DNA of 18,881 nt from an uncultured Muribaculaceae bacterium. GTDB lineage: Bacteria; Bacteroidota; Bacteroidia; Bacteroidales; Muribaculaceae. The position numbers and the translations under genes were made by a program. Positions 6,770 to 15,269 of the stretch are shown here, in pieces; the stretch's first letter is position 1, and the number at the start of each line of letters is the position of its first letter. Location: assembly GCA_910587475.1 (NCBI GenBank), contig CAJUMR010000044.1, positions 1 to 18,881 of the forward strand. Direction: 5' to 3'. A model generated the notes under the pieces. The model saw only the letters and a list, made by a program, of their open reading frames with translations. It did not search any database and was not told where the DNA came from.

Positions 6770-8219
6770 GACATCGTCGATACTGCGCAACATCGATTGG
6801 CCGACCGTGCTGATCTATCTTGCCATGGTCATCTGCGGAGTAGTGAGCATCTACGCCGCAAGCTATGACTTCGATGAGGCGAGCCTGTTCTCTGCCGACG
6901 AATTCTCCGGCAAACAGATCAGATGGATCGGTCTGGCTTTTGCACTCGGCTTTGTGATACTGCTCATCAACGCGCGGATGTATGAGACCTACGCCTACCC
7001 TATCTATCTGGCTGTGATGATATTGCTGCTGATCACGCCGTTTGTCGCCCACGACATCAAAGGTTCCCGCTCATGGATATCGTTCGGAGCAATGAGTCTG
7101 CAGCCGGCCGAATTTGCAAAATTCGCAACGGCTCTCGCCTTGGCTAAACTGTTCAGCGGCTATCAGTTCGTGCTGAACGCCAAATTCACAAACTACGTCA
7201 TGGCTGTAGGCATCATAGTGCTGCCGGTCATCCTTATCCTCGCACAGAACGAGACCGGCTCGGCCCTGACATTCATGGCCCTCTTCTTTGTCCTTTACCG
7301 CGAAGGCATGAGCGGTCTGATCCTGTTCACGGCCATGCTCGCGGTCGTCATATTCGTAATAGCCATAAAATTCACAGAAACAGCTGTGCTCGGCATTCCG
7401 ACAGGCGAATTTGTAGTGCTGCTGATCGTCGCCGTCATCATGATAGGCATGGCTGTGATGTACTCTCGGCGAACCGAGATCGGGCGCAACTTGATCATAT
7501 GGTTTGCCGCTGTCGGGCTTATCGAATGGTTGCTCTCCGGACCATTGGGCATCGAGATCCCGGCGTTGGCCATCACCCTGAGCGCCGTCGCCGTCGCGTG
7601 TATCTACCTTGTGTTTGAAGCCATACACCGTCGCCGCCGCAAGATCCTCATCGCCTGCGGAGCCGCCGTTTTTTCGGTCGGCTTCATGTTCTCTGTCAAC
7701 TTCGCCTTCAATCAGCTCCAACCCCACCAGCAACAGCGCATCAAAGTCGTTCTCGGCATCGAGGAAGACCTCCGTGGCGCAGGCTATAATGTCAACCAGT
7801 CGAAAATAGCAATCGGTTCAGGCGGCTTCTTCGGCAAAGGCTTCCTCAACGGCACACAAACCAAATTGAAATATGTGCCCGAACAGCACACCGACTTCAT
7901 CTTCTGCACCATCGGAGAAGAGAAAGGCTTCATGGGAGCAGCAGCGGTCGTCGCACTCTACGTTGCGCTGATCCTGCGCATCATTGCCATGGCCGAACGC
8001 CAGCCGAAAACATTTGGCCGCGTCTATGCCTACTGTGTCGCCTCCTACCTGATATTCCATTTCTGCATCAACATCGGCATGGTCATCGGTCTGTGTCCGG
8101 TGATCGGTATACCATTGCCATTCTTCTCCTATGGCGGATCATCGCTATGGGGTTTCACCATCCTGCTGTTCATCCTGCTCAAACTCGACTCATCCCGACG
8201 CTCGGCTCTAAGCTACTGA
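6750..8219 (+). CDS. rodA: Peptidoglycan polymerase RodA (SEDS family), enlarged form
   Basis: RodA is the inner-membrane SEDS glycosyltransferase that polymerises lipid II, in complex with PBP2. SEDS signatures are clear: GSRSWISFGAMSLQPAEFAK (105-124), NETGSAL (167-173), VPEQHTDFIF (376-385), EEKGFMG (390-396) and GIPLPFFSYGGSS (453-465). D382 aligns with the essential Asp262 of E. coli RodA. The protein has 489 residues, about 120 more than the E. coli enzyme. The excess lies around 200-315, between ETGSAL and the catalytic loop, where two or three extra hydrophobic segments surround YSRRTEIGRN and the basic IHRRRRK. Larger RodA is, as I recall, common in Bacteroidota. ATG 6750 lies inside the last codons of mrdA (20-nt overlap). 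A terminator follows 72 nt after the stop. Confidence 0.96.
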   Translation: MQNRRSETSSILRNIDWPTVLIYLAMVICGVVSIYAASYDFDEASLFSADEFSGKQIRWIGLAFALGFVILLINARMYETYAYPIYLAVMILLLITPFVAHDIKGSRSWISFGAMSLQPAEFAKFATALALAKLFSGYQFVLNAKFTNYVMAVGIIVLPVILILAQNETGSALTFMALFFVLYREGMSGLILFTAMLAVVIFVIAIKFTETAVLGIPTGEFVVLLIVAVIMIGMAVMYSRRTEIGRNLIIWFAAVGLIEWLLSGPLGIEIPALAITLSAVAVACIYLVFEAIHRRRRKILIACGAAVFSVGFMFSVNFAFNQLQPHQQQRIKVVLGIEEDLRGAGYNVNQSKIAIGSGGFFGKGFLNGTQTKLKYVPEQHTDFIFCTIGEEKGFMGAAAVVALYVALILRIIAMAERQPKTFGRVYAYCVASYLIFHFCINIGMVIGLCPVIGIPLPFFSYGGSSLWGFTILLFILLKLDSSRRSALSY

Positions 8220-8291
8220 CCCACCGAAGCCGCACAAACGGGCTGCTCCACGCCACCCGACGGATCGATCATAGAGCGTAACAACTTACCT

Positions 8292-8334
8292 GTCTGCATT
8301 TCTGCCGCCAACGTCAGAAATGCAGACTTTTTTT
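8292..8334 (+). terminator. Rho-independent terminator after rodA
   Basis: A perfect 13-bp stem (GTCTGCATTTCTG at 8292-8304 with CAGAAATGCAGAC at 8315-8327) has a 10-nt loop and is followed by seven T (8328-8334). It closes the purH-mreBCD-mrdA-rodA unit and insulates it from the SusCD operon. Confidence 0.95.
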
Positions 8335-8376
8335 CGCGATTTATATTATTTAACAAATCATGTCGATCATTTATCT

Positions 8377-8384
8377 TATATTTG
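8377..8384 (+). promoter_or_regulatory. -7 element TATATTTG of the SusCD operon promoter
   Basis: TATATTTG is an exact match to the Bacteroidota TAnnTTTG -7 consensus. I see no clear TTTG -33 element at the usual 19-21 nt upstream, which may mean a weak or activator-dependent promoter. Transcription would start near 8391 and leave a leader of about 117 nt before the SusC-like gene. Confidence 0.65.
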
Positions 8385-8390
8385 CGAAAT

Positions 8391-8507
8391 AAATACCAAC
8401 AAACCTTAATTAACCTGCCCTATCAATTACCATGACCATGTTAATGTGAGCCGGCAACCATAGAAATTTAATCCTTAAAACTAATAATATTCTCGACAAA
8501 ACCAGTT
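8391..8507 (+). promoter_or_regulatory. Leader of the SusC-like transcript with a five-codon mini-ORF
   Basis: The leader contains an 8-bp palindrome TTAATTAA (8406-8413) and a mini-ORF ATG 8432 reading MTMLM with stop TGA 8447-8449, in which three of five codons are ATG. I see no strong hairpin. Leaders of many SusCD operons carry post-transcriptional control such as antisense RNA or RNA-binding protein sites. Nothing here proves such control. Confidence 0.35.
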
Positions 8508-11500
8508 ATGAAAAAACTAAACGAACTATTTGCGAAATTCGCACTGCTCGCAATCATGATGTGCCTGTGTTCGGTCGGAACACTCGCACAGAATTTGGTT
8601 ACGGGAACAGTTGTCGACTCAGGCAATGAGCCATTGCCAGGCGTATCGGTCACTCTGAAAAGTTCCGGCAAGGGAGTAATGACCGACATTGACGGTAAAT
8701 ACTCAATCAGTGCTAAAAACGGCGAAGTGCTTGTTTTCCGCATCATTGGCATGAAGCAGCACGAAGCCAAAGTAAGCGGTCCGACTCTCGACGTTAAGAT
8801 GACCGACGATGTCGGCAACCTCGAAGAAGTTGTCGTTGTCGGCTACGGCACTCAACGCAAAGCCAGCATCACAGGCGCAATAGCCACAGTGAGCGACACC
8901 GAACTGCTCAAATCACCGACAATGTCGATGTCAAACGTAGTCGGTGCTCGCGTGTCGGGTATCGCCGCCGTACAATCGACAGGCCAACCCGGCTACGACA
9001 ACGCTTCTATCACGATGCGTGGCCAAGGCAACATTATTTATGTAATCGACGGTGTCAGACGCACATCGGCCGACTTCAACGGCATCGACCCCAACGAAGT
9101 CGAGTCTATCTCTGTGCTGAAAGACGCTTCGGCCGTTGCAGTCTACGGTCTTGACGCCAACGGCGTGTTCATCGTCACCACCAAGCGAGGCAACGCCCAG
9201 AAAACCCAGATATCATACTCCGGATCTGTAGGTTTCAGCCAGAACGCCGTTCAACAGGAATGGCTCGATGGACCGGGCTTCGCCAAATGGTATAACAAAG
9301 CCCTGACCCTTAACGGATACCCCGAAAAATTCACAGAAGAGCATATCCAGAAAATGATTGCCGGAGTCGACGGCTGGGGCAATACCAACTGGTATGACGA
9401 AATGTACGGCACAGGCTTCCGCACCCACCATAACCTCTCTGCTACCGGCGGCAACGAGCGTTACAAATTCTTTGCGTCACTCGGCTACCTTAAAGAAGAC
9501 GGTAACCTTGACAAATACGGCTATAACCGTTACAATCTGCGCGCCAACATCAACGCCAAGATCACCAACAACCTGACCTTCGATCTCGGAGTCTCCGGAC
9601 GTATCGAAGACCGCAATTCAGCAGCATTCGGCACCGGCAAAGACGACTTCCTCTGCATCCCGGGACAGATTGTCGCCATGTATCCCTTCCTGCCCAAAAC
9701 CGCGATAGCTCCCAATGGCCGTGAATACACCACCGGTGCTCAGGGCTGGACTCCCGACAATAACGCCTGGGGAGCTATCCACGAAGGAGGTTACAGCAAA
9801 AGCAAGATGTCGTATATGTCTGCCAACATGACTCTGCGCTACGATGCTCCGTTCCTCAAAGGTCTTTCACTGAAATTCCTCGGTGCCTATGACCTTTATT
9901 ACAGCTTCACAAAAGGGCTGCGCACTCCGTTCCAGCACATGCTGTCGAATATCGACAACATCAATGTCAACACCGTAGAGATGCCCTATTCGCTCGTTTG
10001 GGCACATCAAGGCTATAAAGATATCATGCTCAACGAATCGGCTGCGACCTCAAGCACTCTGACCACTCAGTCGAGCATCAGCTACGAAAACAAATTCGGC
10101 AATCACTCCATCAGTGCACTCGCTGTGCTCGAGACCCGACAGCTCAAATCAAATAATCTCGGAGCCGGAGGCTATGGTCTCGACTTTATCCTGCTCGACG
10201 AAATTTCGAAGTTGACATTCACCAACGGCAACGGAGAGACAAAAGTTCCGTCAGTATCAGGCTCAAGCTCCGAAAGTCGCGTTGCAGGTCTTGTCGGCCG
10301 ACTGAACTATGCCTATGCCGACAAATACTTCGTTGAAGCCACAATGCGCTATGACGGCAGCTACCTGTTCGGCGGTATGAACAAACGTTGGGTCACCCTC
10401 CCCGGGGCATCGGTCGGCTGGCGTATCAGTCAGGAAGACTTCTTCCACGTCGACTGGATCAACGACCTCAAGCTCCGCTTTGCCCTCGGTGAAACAGCCA
10501 CGAGCGGTCTAAGCCCGTTCCAATGGCTCACCACAATGGCTCTCAACAAAAATGCAGTGTTGATCGGTGGATCTCCGATCACCTTCTTCTCTGCCGGAGC
10601 ACTCGGCAACCCCAATCTGTCATGGGCCAAATGTATGAACTACAACGCCGGCTTCAACGCACTCATGTTCCAGGGTCGGTTAGGCATTGAGTTCGACGTA
10701 TTCTACAAATACGAACACGACCTCCTCACTACAGCCACCGGTGCATATCCTCCGTCGATAGGCGGCTATCATTACGGCACCGCCAACGGCAATAAGATCG
10801 ACTACAAAGGTGTCGACATCACTTTAACCCATAATAACCGAGTCGGCGATTTCACATATGGCATCAAAGTCATCTACTCCTACGCCTACGCCCGTTGGCT
10901 TAAGTATATGGCCGACAGCGAAAACGCTCCCGAATGGGACCGTGTGACCGGTACACAGGTAGGCGCCAAGCGCGGCCTGCTTTCAGCCGGCCTGTTCCAG
11001 ACGCAGGAAGAAATCGACAACTCTGTCCTTGTCGACGGTTACGCCGTAAAACCCGGCTACATTAAATATATCGACCGCAACGGCGACGGCAAAATCATCC
11101 GTAAAGGCGAATACAGCGACTGCGGCTACATCGCCAAAAGCTCTACCCCGACCTCGACGGGTTCGATCGACTTGTCCGGCAACTGGAAAGGCATAGACAT
11201 CGACCTGCTATGGGCATGGGGTCTCGGCCACGACATCGCGATCACCGGACAATATGACGGAAGCGGAACTATGGACCACACCGTCTATACAAAACCATTC
11301 TATCAAGGCGGAAATGCTCCGACCTACCTCGTTGAGAATTCTTGGACGCCTGAAAACACCGGGGCTTACTTCCCCCGCCTCGAAGTGTCGCCCTACTCTC
11401 AGAACAACGCTATCGCGTCGGACTACTGGTACAAACGCGGCGACTACCTCCGACTGAAGACCGCACAGATCGGTTACACATTCCCGCAGAAACTCATCGG

Positions 11501-11663
11501 TCGCTCAGGTATCACCCGACTGAGAATATTTGCCGAAGGATACAACCTTTTGACCTTCAGCGGACTTAACAAATACAATATCGACCCCGAATCTCCGGCA
11601 GTCAACAACGGTTACTATCCGCAGCAGCGTTCTTACTCTTTCGGCGTCAACCTGTCATTCTAA
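8508..11663 (+). CDS. SusC/RagA-type TonB-dependent outer-membrane transporter
   Basis: This is a TonB-powered outer-membrane barrel that imports a ligand captured together with its SusD-like lid. The 1051 residues are normal for the family. In order: a signal peptide with likely cleavage after TLA (A27); a carboxypeptidase-regulatory-like beta domain (about 29-98: GTVVDSGNEPLPGVSV, TDIDGKYSI); a TonB-box-like acidic/valine stretch EEVVVVGYG (106-114); the plug (about 118-228: YVIDGV 178-183, ESISVLKDASA 199-209, YGLDANGVFIVTTKRG 213-228); then the barrel, ending in YSFGVNLSF with a C-terminal Phe for BAM insertion. DRNGDGKI (856-863) is the usual DxNxDG Ca-binding-like loop. There is no STN domain before the carboxypeptidase-like domain, so signalling to an anti-sigma factor is not expected. 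The SusD gene starts 20 nt downstream. The ligand cannot be read from sequence. Confidence 0.96.
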   Translation: MKKLNELFAKFALLAIMMCLCSVGTLAQNLVTGTVVDSGNEPLPGVSVTLKSSGKGVMTDIDGKYSISAKNGEVLVFRIIGMKQHEAKVSGPTLDVKMTDDVGNLEEVVVVGYGTQRKASITGAIATVSDTELLKSPTMSMSNVVGARVSGIAAVQSTGQPGYDNASITMRGQGNIIYVIDGVRRTSADFNGIDPNEVESISVLKDASAVAVYGLDANGVFIVTTKRGNAQKTQISYSGSVGFSQNAVQQEWLDGPGFAKWYNKALTLNGYPEKFTEEHIQKMIAGVDGWGNTNWYDEMYGTGFRTHHNLSATGGNERYKFFASLGYLKEDGNLDKYGYNRYNLRANINAKITNNLTFDLGVSGRIEDRNSAAFGTGKDDFLCIPGQIVAMYPFLPKTAIAPNGREYTTGAQGWTPDNNAWGAIHEGGYSKSKMSYMSANMTLRYDAPFLKGLSLKFLGAYDLYYSFTKGLRTPFQHMLSNIDNINVNTVEMPYSLVWAHQGYKDIMLNESAATSSTLTTQSSISYENKFGNHSISALAVLETRQLKSNNLGAGGYGLDFILLDEISKLTFTNGNGETKVPSVSGSSSESRVAGLVGRLNYAYADKYFVEATMRYDGSYLFGGMNKRWVTLPGASVGWRISQEDFFHVDWINDLKLRFALGETATSGLSPFQWLTTMALNKNAVLIGGSPITFFSAGALGNPNLSWAKCMNYNAGFNALMFQGRLGIEFDVFYKYEHDLLTTATGAYPPSIGGYHYGTANGNKIDYKGVDITLTHNNRVGDFTYGIKVIYSYAYARWLKYMADSENAPEWDRVTGTQVGAKRGLLSAGLFQTQEEIDNSVLVDGYAVKPGYIKYIDRNGDGKIIRKGEYSDCGYIAKSSTPTSTGSIDLSGNWKGIDIDLLWAWGLGHDIAITGQYDGSGTMDHTVYTKPFYQGGNAPTYLVENSWTPENTGAYFPRLEVSPYSQNNAIASDYWYKRGDYLRLKTAQIGYTFPQKLIGRSGITRLRIFAEGYNLLTFSGLNKYNIDPESPAVNNGYYPQQRSYSFGVNLSF

Positions 11664-11683
11664 ACCTTGAGATTTACATCAAT

Positions 11684-13318
11684 ATGAAAAAATATATTTT
11701 CAACTTCATTTCTTCTGTCGCCATAGTCGCTTCGACTGTGTCGTGCAACGACTGGCTCGACGGCGTCCCCAACAAGAGCGGCATCAGCGAAGAAACCGTC
11801 TGGGATACCGAAGAACACGCTTCGGGCTACGTATCAGGTTTCTACACATATCTCGATAAATACAGCCCGTTCGGCAGCAACCAGTACTCCGGAGCCTTGA
11901 CCGAAGCTCTCACCGATGCGTTCAAATACGGCAGCTCGACTCTCGGACACCGCGCCGGCCACAACAACCAGTATGTGATGATGCCAGAAGTAATCACAGT
12001 CGGCTCCCACTACTATTCGATCTGGAGCACAGCTTATGCCAACATCCGACGCATCAACCAGTTTCTCCGCGACATGGAGAAATATTCAACCTTCAGCGAA
12101 GAATCGCAGGCCATCTGGGAAGCCCAGGCCCGCTTCTTCCGGGCCTTTGTATACTTCCAGCTTGCCAAGCGCCACCCGGGGGTAATTCTCTATGATGGCA
12201 TGCCCGGAGAAGGTCAAAAAGACCGTGCGACCGAAGAGGAAACATGGGATTTCATTCAAGCCGACCTCGACTTCGCAGCATCGGTGCTTCCGAAATCATG
12301 GCCTGCAACCGACGAAGGCCGCATAACCTACGGCGCTGTAATGGGCTTTAAATCACGCGTGATGCTCTATGCAAAGCGTTGGCAGGAAGCCTACGACGCC
12401 GCTGCAGAAGTCGAAAAGCTCGAACAGGAATCTCTCTACGCCCTCGTACCCGACTACACCCAGGCTTGGAAAGGCGACAACAAAGAGTCAATGATTCAGT
12501 TCCGCTATGCGATCACCAATGGTCCGGCTCACTCGTTCGACAAATATTATGCGCCTGCATGTGACGGATACGCCTACGGCGCAAACGGCACTCCGACACA
12601 GGAAATGGTTGAATGTTACGAAACAAAGGACGGTAAAACTTTCGACTGGACACCCTGGCACGACGGCACAGCCACATCGCGTCCGCCCTACGAAGACCTC
12701 GAGCCCCGATTCCACGCATCTGTCATATATCCGGGTTCTGTCTGGAAAAACCGCGTGATGGATTGCTCGGAAGACGGAATTAACGGTGTCTACATGGACT
12801 ACGACAGCCAAGGTTATTCCTGGGGCAAGACAACCACAGGTTACTTCCTCAAAAAACTGATGGACGAAACCCTCCTCGACGTAACCGGAACCCCCAGCCA
12901 CCAGACATGGGTCGAACTCCGCTATGCCGAAGTGCTCCTCAACAAAGCTGAGGCTGCCTACATGCTCGGCAAACCCGCATCTGAATATCAAGGTCCGATG
13001 AACCGCGTCCGCGCTCGCGTCAATCTCCCAGCCAAAACTTCTGAAGGCGAGGAATGGTTGGCCGACTACCGCAACGAACGCAAAGTCGAACTGTCGTACG
13101 AAGGACATCTTTTCTGGGACATGGTTCGCTGGCGCCGCTGTCATATCGAGTATAACAACTACCGCTGTCATGGTTTCAAGATCAACGGAGGCGAGTATCA
13201 ATATGTCGATGTCGATGGTCAGGACCGACGCTTCCTCGAACGCACCTACATCGTGCCCATTCCTGCCGATGAACTGCGCAACAACCTTATCATCAAACAA
13301 TACCCCGAATGGCTTTAA
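11684..13318 (+). CDS. SusD/RagB-type surface ligand-binding lipoprotein
   Basis: This is the outer-surface lid that binds ligand over the partner SusC-like barrel. The 544 residues begin with a lipoprotein signal peptide, MKKYIFNF followed by a hydrophobic core and the lipobox TVSC (C21). The mature protein begins CNDWLDGVPN and the SusD-type segment SEETVWDTEEHA follows. Family traits are the helical TPR-like core with FFRAFVYFQLAKRHPGV, the RARVNLP segment, and ERKVELSYEGHLFWDMVRW near residues 464-483, equivalent to the ERRxELxxEGxRxxDLxRW motif. It ends IPADELRNNLIIKQYPEWL. Placement directly behind the SusC-like gene and 22 nt before the next lipoprotein gene supports one operon. Ligand-contact aromatics cannot be assigned without a structure. 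Confidence 0.95.
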   Translation: MKKYIFNFISSVAIVASTVSCNDWLDGVPNKSGISEETVWDTEEHASGYVSGFYTYLDKYSPFGSNQYSGALTEALTDAFKYGSSTLGHRAGHNNQYVMMPEVITVGSHYYSIWSTAYANIRRINQFLRDMEKYSTFSEESQAIWEAQARFFRAFVYFQLAKRHPGVILYDGMPGEGQKDRATEEETWDFIQADLDFAASVLPKSWPATDEGRITYGAVMGFKSRVMLYAKRWQEAYDAAAEVEKLEQESLYALVPDYTQAWKGDNKESMIQFRYAITNGPAHSFDKYYAPACDGYAYGANGTPTQEMVECYETKDGKTFDWTPWHDGTATSRPPYEDLEPRFHASVIYPGSVWKNRVMDCSEDGINGVYMDYDSQGYSWGKTTTGYFLKKLMDETLLDVTGTPSHQTWVELRYAEVLLNKAEAAYMLGKPASEYQGPMNRVRARVNLPAKTSEGEEWLADYRNERKVELSYEGHLFWDMVRWRRCHIEYNNYRCHGFKINGGEYQYVDVDGQDRRFLERTYIVPIPADELRNNLIIKQYPEWL

Positions 13319-13340
13319 ACACTCCTAAACTTTGACCACA

Positions 13341-15158
13341 ATGAAAATCAACAAGATATCAACCATTCTCCTGTCACTTGGCATGCTTTGGGGTGCTTCG
13401 TCATGCCAGAGCCCCGAAGAGATCCAGCCGTCAGAAGGGCTGGGCTTCATCACGGCCATAAAAGCTTCGATATTTCAGGACAACCGTGCCGACAACAACT
13501 TCACCGGCGAGATAGACCTTGAAAAATGTGAGATACGCATCGTAGTGCCTTACAACTACCCCATCGCCAGCGACACAGTCATGACTCTCGACCGCCTCAC
13601 TAAAGTGCGCGTGGTCGCCGATATCGAGAACAACGTAATTGTCACACCTCCGCTTCACTTCCTCGATCTCTCGCACGACAACTATGTCGACATCCGCGAC
13701 CAGTATGGCGTGACCCGTAAATTCCGCATCTATGCCGACATCCGCAAAAATTCAGAATGCGACATCACGTCATTTGAATTCGTCAAGAAAATTCAGATCA
13801 GCAAACGCTCATGGCGTCTCGATACCTTGAAAGCTTTCCCGAGCGCATCCGAGTCGATCGTGCGCGTGCCTTACGCCGAAGACACTCTCGGCACCGGTGC
13901 GGCCAACGTCGAACTGTCATACCACGCGACAATCTCCCCCAACCCGAGCGACACTCTCGACTACGACAAGGGAGTTGAATTCACCGTGACAGCACAGAAC
14001 GGCATCGACAAAAAGGTGTGGGTCGTCCAGCGCGGTATCCCTGCCCGACTGAAACGCGGTCTGCGCGCTGAAAGTGCGAAAATACTGTGGACGGCCAAAC
14101 TTTCTACACTCGGTTATACGGGAGGCGAAGAATGGAAGACTCAGAATGGACTCGCGCCGAGCGGCGATTATCTGCTTGTAAACCAGATCGGCACTCCCGA
14201 TCCTATCTATCTCGACCGCAAGACCGGCGCAGTCGCAGGTAAAGCCGACTTCTCAAAGATCGCACCGTTAGGCAACAACACCGGCAACTGCTGCGTCACC
14301 GCCGACGAAGCAGGCCACATATTGATCTGCAACACCGACAACTCCAATTATTCATCAGAATTCAAGATATGGTGTATGGACAATGTCAATGACACTCCCC
14401 GCGAATTGCTCACAACAAATGGAGCCTACAACTACCGCGGACACCATCTGTCGGTGACCGGCGACATAACCAAGAACGCTGTGATCACGGCTCCGATGAA
14501 CGGCATGAACTGCGCATTCTCGCGATGGATCATCAAAGATGGTGTGCTGCAATCGCCTGATCCAGAAACAATACAGCCGACCGGTTTCGGCATACCTTGG
14601 ACAAACTGCGACGTTGTCTACAAATCGCCCAACGCCGAAAGCGACTACTTTGTCAACGCATACTGCGATGTGACAGCTCCGGGCGCTGTGTCAACCGACC
14701 GTTATGTGACATGGGTTAAAAACAATTCTCCGGCGTCGGTATCCCCGACTTTCTTAGCGCCTCCCGGAACATCGTCAGGACGATCAAGCAATAACTGGGT
14801 TAACTCTCACGTCGACTACAAGGAATTCAACGGCGTCGGTTACGTGCTTGACCAGCGTGTCAATGTGTTCACATGGGGATCGGCAGCCTACGACTGCATC
14901 ATGCTCTACGATACCCAGTCGGGCGATCTGTCAACAGAAGCGATCAACTTCACAAGCACCCGAGAGACCGGCAATACCATCGGCCTTAAAGTCGACAGCA
15001 ACTATGGAGCCAAGGATTACGGCACACCTCCGGGTCTGAGCGGCGCATCCAACGGCGTCGAGCTCCAGGTGTCGGAAGACGGCTACTACCTCTACATCTA
15101 CTTCATGTTTGCAAAAGGCGGCATAGGTTGCGTCCGTGTCGACTGCTTCGACATCTAA
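13341..15158 (+). CDS. SusCD-linked surface lipoprotein with two tandem beta modules and a propeller-like C-terminus (DUF5018-like)
   Basis: The protein has 605 residues from ATG 13341. A TTG nine bases earlier extends the frame, but the signal peptide begins cleanly at MKINKIST. The lipobox is ASSC (C22). Residues about 35-135 and 141-230 look like two copies of one beta module: each starts ITAI/ITSF, has an extended middle, and closes with a polar turn plus strand (DQYGVTRKFRIYADI and AQNGIDKKVWVVQRG). This resembles the DUF5018-type modules I recall in third genes of SusCD operons. From about 245 to the end the chain is repetitive, with Gly- and Asp-rich strands (SGDYLLVNQ, AGHILICNT, FNGVGYVLDQ, EDGYYLYIYF), suggestive of a beta-propeller. 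Probably a surface binding protein that assists the SusCD pair; the ligand is unknown. It starts 22 nt after the SusD-like gene and is the last gene of the unit. Confidence 0.8.
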   Translation: MKINKISTILLSLGMLWGASSCQSPEEIQPSEGLGFITAIKASIFQDNRADNNFTGEIDLEKCEIRIVVPYNYPIASDTVMTLDRLTKVRVVADIENNVIVTPPLHFLDLSHDNYVDIRDQYGVTRKFRIYADIRKNSECDITSFEFVKKIQISKRSWRLDTLKAFPSASESIVRVPYAEDTLGTGAANVELSYHATISPNPSDTLDYDKGVEFTVTAQNGIDKKVWVVQRGIPARLKRGLRAESAKILWTAKLSTLGYTGGEEWKTQNGLAPSGDYLLVNQIGTPDPIYLDRKTGAVAGKADFSKIAPLGNNTGNCCVTADEAGHILICNTDNSNYSSEFKIWCMDNVNDTPRELLTTNGAYNYRGHHLSVTGDITKNAVITAPMNGMNCAFSRWIIKDGVLQSPDPETIQPTGFGIPWTNCDVVYKSPNAESDYFVNAYCDVTAPGAVSTDRYVTWVKNNSPASVSPTFLAPPGTSSGRSSNNWVNSHVDYKEFNGVGYVLDQRVNVFTWGSAAYDCIMLYDTQSGDLSTEAINFTSTRETGNTIGLKVDSNYGAKDYGTPPGLSGASNGVELQVSEDGYYLYIYFMFAKGGIGCVRVDCFDI

Positions 15159-15197
15159 GAAGTCAGGGGTGAGTTTACCTCAATTTAAACATTAAGA

Positions 15198-15247
15198 AAC
15201 ATTGGCCCCGATCATATCAGATAGTCTGATCTGGTCGGGGCAATGTT
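15198..15247 (+). repeat. Long imperfect hairpin between the SusCD operon and the MG2-like gene
   Basis: Bases 15198-15221 pair with 15225-15247: AACATTG with CAATGTT, CCCCGA with TCGGGG, then TCATATCAGA with TCTGATCTGG. The total is about 22 pairs with one bulged G (15205), one T-G wobble, one T-C mismatch and a 3-nt loop (TAG). It is not followed by a T run on either strand, so it is not a textbook intrinsic terminator, although it sits where the SusCD transcript should end. The right arm contains the ATG at 15243, the first possible start of the next gene. It may act as a 3'-end stabiliser, an attenuator or a transcript processing site. Confidence 0.75.
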
Positions 15248-15258
15248 CATAAATAAAC

Positions 15259-15263
15259 AAGGA
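15259..15263 (+). promoter_or_regulatory. Shine-Dalgarno-like AAGGA that decides the MG2-like start
   Basis: AAGGA ends 6 nt before ATG 15270. Such a site is unusual in this window, where other starts lack one. It favours 15270 over the in-frame ATG at 15243, which lies inside the hairpin. Confidence 0.55.
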
Positions 15264-15269
15264 ATTTTT

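Noticed and set aside
15198..15247. Intrinsic terminator call for the long hairpin
   Set aside because: No T tract follows the stem on the + strand, and the reverse side is only weakly T-rich, so it is kept as a hairpin of unknown role.
15243..15269. ATG 15243 as the start of the MG2-like protein
   Set aside because: It adds nine residues (MFINKQGIF) in front of a clean signal peptide, lies inside a stable hairpin and lacks the AAGGA that precedes ATG 15270.
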